Notes under the pieces: generated by a model
Told to the model about the DNA's origin: nothing
Databases searched by the model: none
What the model saw: the letters and a program-made list of their open reading frames with translations, nothing else
Program-made: the position numbers and the translations under genes
Shown here: positions 17,814-26,622 of the stretch, in pieces
Numbering within the stretch: position 1 is the stretch's first letter
Layout: each line of letters begins with the position of its first letter
From: Isosphaeraceae bacterium
Lineage (GTDB): Bacteria > Planctomycetota > Planctomycetia > Isosphaerales > Isosphaeraceae
Direction: 5' to 3'
NCBI GenBank assembly: GCA_026004735.1
Contig: BPJS01000001.1
Location: 868,001 to 932,000 of the forward strand
DNA length: 64,000 nt

Positions 17814-19622
17814 TCAGTCCCAGCCGATCTTGCGACCGGCATTTTGCTGCTCGAGCCAGTCCTTCAGCGGGGCGAAATAGGCGACCAGCGGTTCGGCGGA
17901 GAGACCTTGGCCGGTCGCCTCGCGGAGGACGGAGTTCCAGTCGCGGGTGGCTCCCAGAGCGAGGATCGAACGGAGGAACCGGCCGACCTGCGGATTGCCG
18001 TAGTAGGAGCAGTCGCGGGGATCCTGGTGAAGGATCGCGCGGCAGATGTGGTCATGGAGCTGGAATTTGAGAATGGTTCCGATGGCGTAGTCGTAGTATT
18101 GGGCAGGGTCGTCGTTGATGTGCGTTTTGGTGGCGGGGTCGCAGAGCGTCTCGGGTCGAGCTTCGGGGGGCGTGATTCCCTGATACTGGCGGACAAGCCG
18201 CCACCAGGCAGCGTTGAGAGCGTCGTCGGGGATCTGGCCGGTATAGAACTCGTGTTCGAAGCGGGTCATGGTTCCCGCCGCGAAGGGGATGAAGACGATC
18301 GAGGCGCCGTCGAGGGCGGTGTCGAGGAGCAGGAGGATGGGGTCGGCGGCTTCGATCTCGGGAGTGAGCAGACTGGCCTGTTTCCAGTAGGGGCGTTGGG
18401 AGGCGGCCAGACCGATCAGGTCGCCGACGCCCTCGTGGAAGGCGCGATTGGCGCCAGTGCGGAGCACGTGGGGGACATCGTCGCGGGAGTAGGCCAGAAA
18501 GTAATAGATGTGGCCGAGTTCGTGGTGGGCGGTGTTGAACCAGTAGTTATTTGGCTCGATGGACATGAGGCTACGGACGTCGCGTTCGAGGTCGATGTGC
18601 CAGGCGCTGGCGTGGCTATTCTTCTTGCGCGTAGAGGGTGGTTCGACGGGATAGAGATCGCTTCGGGTCCAGAAGGAGTCGGGCAGAGCCTCGAAACCCA
18701 GTGAGGTGTAGAAGGCTTCGGCCTGTTGGGTAATGAACTCTTTGGTTCGGGTGCGGAAGGGGGCGTCCATATCGACGCTGGAGACCAGTCCGGGCCAGTT
18801 TTGCCCCCAGCGGTTGGGTAGCCAGTGGGCGGGGATGGGGCCGGCGGGCGGCTCGACACCGAATCGGGCTGCCAATTCGTGCTTAGCCCAGGTGTGGAGA
18901 TGCTGGTAGAGCGGTCGGACGGCGGCGACGAACCCTTCGCAGAGGTCGAGCATTTGGGTGACGGTCAGGCCGTAGTCGGCGACCTGGAGGGCGAAGAAGT
19001 CGTCGAAGCCGAGTTCGCGGGCGACGCGGTTGCGGAGGTCGCGGAGGCGGAGCAGGCCGTCGCGGAGCGGGCCTCCAATCGACTTGGAAAGCGTCCAGAT
19101 ACGTTGGCGTTCGGCCAGATCGCGGGATTCGAGGAGGATTCGGTCGATCTGGTTGGCCGAGTAGCGGTTGCCGTCGAGCTCGTAGATGAAGCCATCCTGG
19201 GTTGCGGATTGGCGGGCTTCGGCCTCGGCGCGAGCGGTCACGACCTCAGGGATGGTTCCGGGGGCCTCGGCGGCCATCAGCCGGATTTTGTCGAGTTGGC
19301 GCGCGGTCAGGTCGTTGAGGCGGTCGCGGTGAGCGAGCAGTTCCTTGACGGTGGCAATGACCTGGGGATCTCCAACGAAATGACTGCGGACCAGGTTGGC
19401 CTGGACTTGGCGTTGCGTATTGTCCTCGCAGACGTCGGTCGCAGCCGCCCAGGCGGCTTCGTTGAAGGCGGTCTCTCGGGGCAACCAGCCGGCGACAAAT
19501 TCGCGGAGGAAGGCCTCTGCGCGGGCCTGGGGGTCGTCGTCAGCCGCCGGTCCGGCCAGCGCCCAGCCAGCCGTGAGAGCCGAGGTCCTCTGAAGAAACG
19601 CGCGACGGTTCAGGTCGGGCAT
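17814..19622 (-). CDS. M2-family peptidyl-dipeptidase (ACE-like), Tat-exported
   Basis: A 602-residue zinc metallopeptidase of the angiotensin-converting-enzyme family. The Tat-like signal is LNRRAFLQRTSALTAGWALA. The zinc site is HHELGH with His367, Glu368 and His371, and the third ligand is the Glu in FHEGVGDLIGL about 30 residues later. Length matches the usual bacterial M2 size. It removes dipeptides from the C-terminus of oligopeptides in the periplasm. The ATG at 19622 begins the signal; an ATG seven codons upstream is also open. It converges with the sulfatase gene (28 bp apart) and diverges from the debranching-enzyme gene. Confidence 0.9.
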   Translation of the reverse strand: MPDLNRRAFLQRTSALTAGWALAGPAADDDPQARAEAFLREFVAGWLPRETAFNEAAWAAATDVCEDNTQRQVQANLVRSHFVGDPQVIATVKELLAHRDRLNDLTARQLDKIRLMAAEAPGTIPEVVTARAEAEARQSATQDGFIYELDGNRYSANQIDRILLESRDLAERQRIWTLSKSIGGPLRDGLLRLRDLRNRVARELGFDDFFALQVADYGLTVTQMLDLCEGFVAAVRPLYQHLHTWAKHELAARFGVEPPAGPIPAHWLPNRWGQNWPGLVSSVDMDAPFRTRTKEFITQQAEAFYTSLGFEALPDSFWTRSDLYPVEPPSTRKKNSHASAWHIDLERDVRSLMSIEPNNYWFNTAHHELGHIYYFLAYSRDDVPHVLRTGANRAFHEGVGDLIGLAASQRPYWKQASLLTPEIEAADPILLLLDTALDGASIVFIPFAAGTMTRFEHEFYTGQIPDDALNAAWWRLVRQYQGITPPEARPETLCDPATKTHINDDPAQYYDYAIGTILKFQLHDHICRAILHQDPRDCSYYGNPQVGRFLRSILALGATRDWNSVLREATGQGLSAEPLVAYFAPLKDWLEQQNAGRKIGWD

Positions 19623-19945
19623 GGCAGCGTCCGACTCCGGCAAGTTGGGGGATCAGGATTGGTCCGAACAGAACGATTGGAGCCGGAAGCCGATGCGGGA
19701 CGCAACTTATTATTCTCGGCTGGCGTTCGGGGCGGCCTTTGGCGAATCGGCTTGGAGGGGAGCAGTGCGCAGGGGCGATCGGTCCGGGTCGACCTATGTT
19801 GGAGATGATGGGAGCCTGCGGCCGATGTCGAGAGGGCCGCGGGCTGACTTGTCCTGTGGCTACTGCTCCTGGTTACGATCGAGGGGCGTCTGGTTGGGCG
19901 GGCCCGCGGGACGGCCCGCGCGACACCGCGAAGAGGGACGGCTGG
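19623..19945. other. Divergent intergenic region
   Basis: About 320 bp between divergent starts. It includes an AT-rich patch TTATTATTCT (19707-19716) that could serve as a -10 region for the plus strand (TATTAT at 19708-19713), though no good -35 lies 17 bases before it. A 7-bp hairpin GCGGGCC/GGCCCGC (19898-19904 with 19913-19919) ends about 26 bases before the ATG at 19946, so it lies in the leader of the debranching-enzyme mRNA. No gene was seen. Confidence 0.5.
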
Positions 19946-22393
19946 ATGAGTGTTCGCGTCTCGCGTGACGGGTTGAAGACGACGATCGAGCTTTCGGGAC
20001 GGATCGGAGGCGACCTTCCGCCGGAGGTCGAGGGAGACCTGGTCGCGGCGGTTCCCCCCGGAGGCACGTTGGAGCTGGATGTTTCGGGCGTCCGCGATGT
20101 GACGCCGGGTGGTCTGCGGTCGCTGCTGTTGCTCTACCGCCGGGTTTTGCACGCGGGAGGCAAGGTGTCGCTGGTTGGGGCGTCGGCCGAGACGTTGGCG
20201 ATGCTCGACGCGATCGGCTTTCTCCATCTCAAGCCCGGCCAGACGGCCGCCTTGTCGGGCGCGCCGTCGGTTTCCGCCTTGCGGCGAATCGACGTCTACC
20301 CGACCCACCGCCACGGCCCGTTTGCTCTGGGGCAGGGGTTGCCGTTGCCGTTTGGGGCGTGGTTTCTTCCGGGCGGCCAGAGCGTCAACTTCTCAGTCTT
20401 CTCGGCCCATGCCGACCGATGTACGCTTGTCCTGTATGAGAAGGATCGTCGGGAACCGGTGGATGAGATTCCGTTTCCGCCTGAGTTTCGGGTGGGTCAG
20501 GTCTTCACGATGGTGGTCTTCGGGCTGGATCCGGAGCGGCTCGAGTATGGCTTTCGGATGAGCGGTCCGTATGCGCCGGCGCGGGGGCATCGGTTTGATC
20601 CAACGAAGGTCTTATTGGATCCATATGCGCGCGCGATTGGGGGGCGGGACGTCTGGGGCGAGTATTCCGGCGACGGCCCGCCGACGTTGCGGTCGCGGTT
20701 GGTGCCGGACGACTTTGACTGGGAGAACGACCGTCATCCCGGGATTCCGACCGAAGACCTGATCATCTACGAGATGCACGTTCGCGGGTTTACGCGGCAC
20801 GAGTCGTCCGGGGTCAAGCATCCGGGAACGTTCGCGGCGATCCGGGAGAAGATTCCCTATTTGAAGCAATTGGGGATTAACGCTGTTGAGCTGATGCCGA
20901 TTTTCGAGTTCGACGAGTTTGAGAATACGCGCGTCGACCCGACCACAGGTAAGCGGCTGCTCAATTACTGGGGTTACAGTACGGTCGGTTTCTTTGCGCC
21001 GAAGGCCGGTTATGCCTATACCGGGCGGATCGGAATGCAGGCCGACGAGTTGAAGGCGACGATCAAGGAGTTGCACCGGGCCGGGATCGAGGTGATTCTG
21101 GACGTGGTCTTCAACCACACGGCCGAGGGGAACGAGAACGGACCGACGCTGTCGTTCCGGGGGCTGGACAATAAGACCTACTATCTGCTCAGCCCGGACG
21201 GCCACTATCTGAATTTTTCCGGGTGCGGCAACACGATCAACTGCAACCACCCGGTCGTCCGCGATCTGGTGGTCAACTGCCTGCGTTACTGGGTTTCCCA
21301 ATACCATGTCGACGGGTTCCGCTTCGACTTGGCGAGCATTTTGGGCAGGGATGTCAACGGCGACCCGCTGCACAATCCGCCTCTGCTGGAGGCGCTGGCT
21401 CACGACCCGATCCTGGCGCACTGCAAGCTGATTGCCGAGGCCTGGGACGCCGCCGGGTTGTATCAGGTGGGCAATTTTCCGTCGTACGGGCGGTGGGCCG
21501 AGTGGAATGGGCGCTACCGCGACTGTATACGCCGGTTTCTCAAGGGCGATGCCGGCCAAGTTCGCGAGCTGGCGCAGCGGCTCATGGGTTCCCCCGATTT
21601 GTATGCCGACCGCGGGCCGGCGGCGAGCGTCAACTTCGTCACCTGCCATGACGGGTTTACGCTCAACGACCTGGTCAGCTACAACCACAAGCACAACTGG
21701 GCCAACGGCGAGGAGAACCGCGACGGCTGCGACGACAACGCGAGCTGGAATTGCGGCGTCGAGGGACCGACCGACGACCCCCACATCCTGGCGCTGCGCG
21801 ATCGCCAGCGTAAGAATGCGTTGACGATGCTGATGATCAGCCAAGGCGTGCCGATGATTCTGATGGGCGACGAATGTGGGCGGACCCAGCACGGCAACAA
21901 CAACCCGTACTGCCATGACTCGCCGATTACGTGGATGGATTGGTCGCTCGTCGAGAGAAACGCGGATCTGGTGCGGTTCACCCGCGAGCTGATCGCATTC
22001 CGCAAGCGACATCCGGCGCTTCGCTATCCGCTCCACCCGGGCGATCGGGGCGCGGGGCGGTATCTCGAAGTGACCTGGCACGGGCCGGTCGCCTGGCAGC
22101 CGGACTGGTCGTACGAGAGCCGGACCCTGGCGTTCATGTTGCGCGGGGCCAACGGGGACGTAACGCGGCGCGAGGATGTCCTGTACGTGGCCCTGAACAT
22201 GGACCACCGAACGCACAGCTTCGGATTACCCGCGCCGCCGGCCGGGACGCGGTGGCACGTCGCCATCAATACGGGGATGCCGTCGCCGGAGGAGATCTGG
22301 CCCGAGGGGCAGGAACCGGTCGTGGCCGACCCCCGGTACGTGCTCGTGCGGGACCGGGCGATCATGATCCTGGTCGCGCGGCCGCTGATTTGA
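19946..22393 (+). CDS. glgX: Glycogen debranching enzyme (GlgX/isoamylase) with N-terminal STAS domain
   Basis: An 815-residue protein. Residues 1-105 form a STAS domain (TIELSGRIGG; LELDVSGVRDVTPGGLRSLL; GKVSLVGASAETLAML), the fold of anti-sigma-factor antagonists. After a short linker come the CBM48-type N-terminal domain (LPFGAWFLPGG) and the GH13 barrel. Likely catalytic residues are Asp461 in DGFRFDLA (nucleophile), Glu498 in IAEAWD (acid/base) and Asp569 in TCHDGF. The enzyme cuts alpha-1,6 branches in glycogen or its limit dextrins. In the STAS part the usual D-S-S-G becomes V-T-P-G, so the phosphorylated Ser is absent. The ATG at 19946 follows AAGAGGGA with good spacing; the frame is open upstream to 19739, but that stretch is non-protein-like. 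Confidence 0.9.
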   Translation: MSVRVSRDGLKTTIELSGRIGGDLPPEVEGDLVAAVPPGGTLELDVSGVRDVTPGGLRSLLLLYRRVLHAGGKVSLVGASAETLAMLDAIGFLHLKPGQTAALSGAPSVSALRRIDVYPTHRHGPFALGQGLPLPFGAWFLPGGQSVNFSVFSAHADRCTLVLYEKDRREPVDEIPFPPEFRVGQVFTMVVFGLDPERLEYGFRMSGPYAPARGHRFDPTKVLLDPYARAIGGRDVWGEYSGDGPPTLRSRLVPDDFDWENDRHPGIPTEDLIIYEMHVRGFTRHESSGVKHPGTFAAIREKIPYLKQLGINAVELMPIFEFDEFENTRVDPTTGKRLLNYWGYSTVGFFAPKAGYAYTGRIGMQADELKATIKELHRAGIEVILDVVFNHTAEGNENGPTLSFRGLDNKTYYLLSPDGHYLNFSGCGNTINCNHPVVRDLVVNCLRYWVSQYHVDGFRFDLASILGRDVNGDPLHNPPLLEALAHDPILAHCKLIAEAWDAAGLYQVGNFPSYGRWAEWNGRYRDCIRRFLKGDAGQVRELAQRLMGSPDLYADRGPAASVNFVTCHDGFTLNDLVSYNHKHNWANGEENRDGCDDNASWNCGVEGPTDDPHILALRDRQRKNALTMLMISQGVPMILMGDECGRTQHGNNNPYCHDSPITWMDWSLVERNADLVRFTRELIAFRKRHPALRYPLHPGDRGAGRYLEVTWHGPVAWQPDWSYESRTLAFMLRGANGDVTRREDVLYVALNMDHRTHSFGLPAPPAGTRWHVAINTGMPSPEEIWPEGQEPVVADPRYVLVRDRAIMILVARPLI

Positions 22394-22730
22394 TCGACCC
22401 GAATGGGCAGCCATCGAAGCCGCTTGCGCTGGGACAGCGCGTACCGGCCGGACCCCGAACGCGGTCCGACGCGGAGCGTTGCCGTTCGGGTCCCTTCCCA
22501 CGGTGGCCCCCTCCTGGGGAGCCATCTGGATGGTTGTTCCCCGGCTGACGGGACCGCACCGCGACGCCCGCAAGGGCAAAGGTCGTTCAATATTCGGAGG
22601 GGGAAATGGGAGAGGGGCAGAGGCGGGGGGACTCGGGTCGGGCCTGATCGACGTGTAACGCCTTGGTTGAAGCCTCTGGTAGGCTCGAAGCGTGGCTTAG
22701 TGGTCAGCCCTTCCGAGGAGCGAGCGCCTC
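22394..22730. other. Intergenic gap of about 340 bp
   Basis: No gene recognised. A GC-rich stem with one bulged A (GGCCCCC-tcct-GGGGAGCC, 22505-22523) lies about 110 bp after the glgX stop and may help end its transcript, but there is no T-run. A GAGGAG ribosome-binding site lies just before the next start. Confidence 0.5.
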
Positions 22731-23153
22731 ATGAAGTCGCATACGGTTTATTTGACGATGGAGATCCCCGCGCGGCGGGGATTTGTGAATATCACGTCCC
22801 GGGTTGAGGACGCCGTGCGCGCCAGCGGCGTGCGCGAGGGACTGGTGCTGGTCAATGCGATGCACATCACGGCCTCGGTCTTCATCAACGACGACGAGCC
22901 GGGTTTGCACGCCGATTACGAGGCGTGGCTCGAGAAGCTCGCGCCGTTCGACGCCTCGCCGAAGGTCTACGCTCACAACCGCACCGGCGAGGACAACGCC
23001 GATGCCCACATGAAGCGGCAGATCATGGGTCGTGAGGTGGTCGTGGCGATCACCGGCGGTCGGCTTGACTTTGGCCCCTGGGAACAAATCTTCTACGGCG
23101 AGTTCGATGGCCGCCGGCCAAAACGGGTCCTGATCAAGGTGATTGGTGAGTGA
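22731..23153 (+). CDS. YjbQ/UPF0047 family protein
   Basis: A 140-residue protein covering the whole UPF0047 family: [33 protein letters not shown], the [19 protein letters not shown] motif with conserved His and Asp, and the C-terminal [13 protein letters not shown]. Known members adopt a small trimeric fold with a conserved His/Asp metal-type site; E. coli YjbQ shows weak thiamine-phosphate synthase activity, but the natural role is unsettled. Cytoplasmic. It is followed 91 bp later by the selenocysteine tRNA on the opposite strand. Confidence 0.92.
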   Translation: MKSHTVYLTMEIPARRGFVNITSRVEDAVRASGVREGLVLVNAMHITASVFINDDEPGLHADYEAWLEKLAPFDASPKVYAHNRTGEDNADAHMKRQIMGREVVVAITGGRLDFGPWEQIFYGEFDGRRPKRVLIKVIGE

Positions 23154-23244
23154 GGCGAGCTGGCCGAGTTTGGGCCGGACCGCATCCGCACAAAGTCCAG
23201 CTGGAGGTCTGCGAGGCTCGGGTCTGGCCGAGGAGAACACGCGA

Positions 23245-23340
23245 CGGGAGCGTATGGGAATCGAACCCACCTGCGAACTGTTCCCAGCCCGCACTACGGT
23301 TTTGAAGACCGCGGCCGGCACCAGCCATGCTCACGCTCCC
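23245..23340 (-). tRNA. selC: tRNA-Sec, anticodon UCA
   Basis: A 96-base tRNA on the minus strand. The acceptor is 8 bp long (GGGAGCGT at the 5' end, ACGCTCCC at 23253-23246), followed by discriminator G; CCA is not encoded. The anticodon loop CTTCAAA holds UCA (complement of TGA at 23303-23305). A long variable arm and T-loop TTCGATT are present with a 5-bp T-stem. The 8+5 acceptor/T arrangement, the long variable arm and UCA identify selenocysteine tRNA rather than tRNA-Ser. It decodes UGA as selenocysteine with SelB, after SelA converts seryl-tRNA; selA, selB and selD are not in the window. Confidence 0.92.
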
Positions 23341-23419
23341 CGGGGAGTCGATGACCCGTGGACGCCCTAGCATGGTAGTGCGGTCGTCGGGCAAAGGGCA
23401 ACGAACCGGGTGGCTCAAA

Positions 23420-24112
23420 TCACAGGGGCGCGCTCGGGCGCCGCGCCACGGTAAGCAGGTGACGGACTCGAGCCGGATCGACCCGGCCATCGGGGCCGAT
23501 CACCGCCGAAGCAGAGTGAATCTCGCCGATTCCGGCAGCGACCAGATCGGGGATGTCGGCCGCGGTGATGCCACCGGCGGCGATGATGCGGAGTCGGCCG
23601 GCGGTTTGATGCTGGAGCTTGGCCAGCAGGTCGAGGTGATCCCGCGCCCGTCCGGGGCGGCCCGAGGTGAGCAGGCGATCGACGCCAAGCGAGGTCAGAA
23701 GCTCGAGCGCTTCCGTTGGGTCGGGCACAAGATCGAAGGCGCGGTGGAAGGTCACGGACAGACCCGTGGCGGCCTCGATCAGGCATTGGGTGACGTCCAG
23801 GTCGATGCGGTTGGAAGGGGTCAAGGCGCCGAGGGCCACGCCAGCGGCCCCGGCCCGAGCGGCCGCCTCGATGTCCTGGATCATCGACCGGATCTCCGCG
23901 GGCGTGTAGACGAAGTCGCCGGGGCGGGGACGGATCAGGACATGGATCGGCACTCGTGACCCGGCGCAGGCCTCCGAGACAACACCGACGCTCGGTGTCG
24001 TGCCGTCTCGGGGCAGGTCGGCGCACAGCTCGATCCGGTCAGCCCCGACCGTGGCGGCGACATGCGCGTTTTCGACCCCCTCGACACACAGTTCGACCAA
24101 GACGGGCATCAT
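23420..24112 (-). CDS. cutC: CutC family protein
   Basis: A 230-residue TIM-barrel protein of the CutC family: VELCVEGVENAHVAATVGADRIELCADL at the N-terminus, then IRPRPGDFVYT, GVALGALTPSNRIDLD, VTFHRAFDLVPDP, LLTSGRP and IAAGGI. These are the conserved strand-end motifs of the family. CutC was named for copper tolerance in E. coli, but the biochemical role is not established. Cytoplasmic. It is divergent from the CnoX-like gene with only 69 bp between the starts, a spacer that itself looks like an old tRNA. Confidence 0.92.
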   Translation of the reverse strand: MMPVLVELCVEGVENAHVAATVGADRIELCADLPRDGTTPSVGVVSEACAGSRVPIHVLIRPRPGDFVYTPAEIRSMIQDIEAAARAGAAGVALGALTPSNRIDLDVTQCLIEAATGLSVTFHRAFDLVPDPTEALELLTSLGVDRLLTSGRPGRARDHLDLLAKLQHQTAGRLRIIAAGGITAADIPDLVAAGIGEIHSASAVIGPDGRVDPARVRHLLTVARRPSAPL

Positions 24113-24181
24113 GGGCAGGACTCGAACACGGACCGCAGCGGCCCTTGGATCGTGCCGGATCGCACCGCTAAACTAAAGACC
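24113..24181 (-). other. Divergent spacer resembling a decayed tRNA
   Basis: Read on the minus strand this spacer contains TAGTTTAG-CGGT (D-arm-like), an anticodon-like loop GATCCAA with TCC (Gly) at its centre and a partly paired stem (GGCAC/GGGCC), then GTTCGAGTCC (T-arm-like) in the usual order and near-usual spacing. The T-stem does not pair and the acceptor is doubtful, so it would not be a working tRNA. It could be a relic or chance. It must also carry both start regions of the flanking genes. Confidence 0.3.
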
Positions 24182-25039
24182 ATGAGCAGTACCACGCCAT
24201 TTATCATGGATGTCCGACCCGAGGAATTCGAGCGGGCGGTGATCGAACGATCGCGCGAGGTGCCGGTTGTCGTCGATTTCTGGGCACCCTGGTGCGGACC
24301 TTGCCGGATGCTCGGGCCGGTTCTGGAGAAGGTCGCCCGGGAGTATGCGGGCCGCTTTGTCCTGGCCAAGGCCAACTCGGATACGATGCCGGACATTGCG
24401 GCGGCGTTTGGCGTTCGCGGGATCCCGGCCGTTTTTGGCTTGCGGGATGGTAAGGTCGTTGATTCGTTCGTTGGGGTCATTCCCGAATCGGCCATCCGGG
24501 CGTTTGTGGAGCGGCTCCTGCCCAGCCAAGCCGAACGGCTGGTAGCCGAGGCGCGGGCGCTGGAGGGGACGGACCCGGGCGCAGCCGAGGTCCGCTACCG
24601 CGAGGCGCTCGAATCCGCGCCGAACGACCCGGCGGCCCTGACCGGGTTGATGCGTGTCCTGGCGGGCGTGGGTCGAATCCACGAGGCGCGTAAGATCCTC
24701 GATCAGCTCGAGCGCCGTGGCTATCTGGAACCCGAAGCCGAACGGGTGAAGGCGGAGATCCTACTCCGCGAAGCCGGCGCGGAGGCCGGGCGCGTCGAAG
24801 AGGCTAAGGCCGCTGTCGAGGCGGCCCCGAACGACCTGCACGCCCGATTCAGGCTGGCTGAGGCCCTGGCCGCCGCTGGTCGCCACGCCGAGGCCCTGGA
24901 GCTGGCCCTGGATCTGGTCGAACGCGACCGCAAAGGCGTTGGCGAGGATGCGCGCAAGCTCATGCTGGCCGTCTTTCAGGTTCTGGGCGATTCGGACCTG
25001 GCCCGGGAGTATCGCCGTAAGCTGGCGTTCCTGTTGTGA
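24182..25039 (+). CDS. Thioredoxin-TPR protein, CnoX/YbbN-like
   Basis: A 285-residue protein: a thioredoxin domain (residues 10-115; VVVDFWAPWCGPCRML with Cys38 and Cys41, and the cis-Pro in RGIPAVFGL) followed by TPR-like helical repeats (residues 120-285) ending in LMLAVFQVLGDSDLAREYRRKL. CnoX/YbbN in E. coli lacks the CXXC pair and is a chaperedoxin that hands substrates to GroEL; this protein keeps WCGPC and may have redox activity. Cytoplasmic. The start at 24182 is the first good ATG; upstream codons are in the spacer shared with cutC. Confidence 0.88.
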   Translation: MSSTTPFIMDVRPEEFERAVIERSREVPVVVDFWAPWCGPCRMLGPVLEKVAREYAGRFVLAKANSDTMPDIAAAFGVRGIPAVFGLRDGKVVDSFVGVIPESAIRAFVERLLPSQAERLVAEARALEGTDPGAAEVRYREALESAPNDPAALTGLMRVLAGVGRIHEARKILDQLERRGYLEPEAERVKAEILLREAGAEAGRVEEAKAAVEAAPNDLHARFRLAEALAAAGRHAEALELALDLVERDRKGVGEDARKLMLAVFQVLGDSDLAREYRRKLAFLL

Positions 25040-25051
25040 GGCGAGCCGGGA

Positions 25052-25342
25052 TCAGACGTCCAACAGAAGCCCGACGGTCGGGATTCGCTCCTCGGTGATT
25101 GGCCAGAGGCCGTCTTTGGCCAGCCGCACGAAATGATCGGCGCTGCGGTGCGCGTCCAGGGCGGCCTGATCGTCGTACTGTTCGTAAAGGAAGAAGCGGC
25201 GGTGGTCATCGACGGCGCGATGGACCAGGTACATCCGGCATCCTGGCTCCTGGCGGGTGGCCGCGGCTAGCTCGGCGAAGAGCCGAACGGCCTCGTCTTC
25301 CCGACCCGCCTGGATCACGTAGGTGACGGCGACGCAGATCAT
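25052..25342 (-). CDS. ABM-family quinol/antibiotic monooxygenase-like protein
   Basis: A 96-residue single-domain protein with the dimeric ferredoxin-like ABM fold: VAVTYVIQAGREDEAVRLF, TRQEPGCRMYLVHR, FFLYEQYDDQAALDAHRSADHF. Small members such as YgiN oxidise quinols or remove reactive carbonyls without a cofactor; here only the fold can be stated. It is the last gene of a minus-strand series, 18 bp downstream of the acyltransferase gene, and so is probably cotranscribed with it. Cytoplasmic. Confidence 0.88.
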   Translation of the reverse strand: MICVAVTYVIQAGREDEAVRLFAELAAATRQEPGCRMYLVHRAVDDHRRFFLYEQYDDQAALDAHRSADHFVRLAKDGLWPITEERIPTVGLLLDV

Positions 25343-25359
25343 CCGTCCAGCCTCCCCGC

Positions 25360-26600
<1,241 letters not shown>

Positions 26601-26622
<22 letters not shown>

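Noticed and set aside
23245..23340. Reading the tRNA as tRNA-Ser because of its long variable arm
   Set aside because: The anticodon is UCA (not a Ser anticodon read on the correct strand) and the acceptor is 8 bp, which fit tRNA-Sec.
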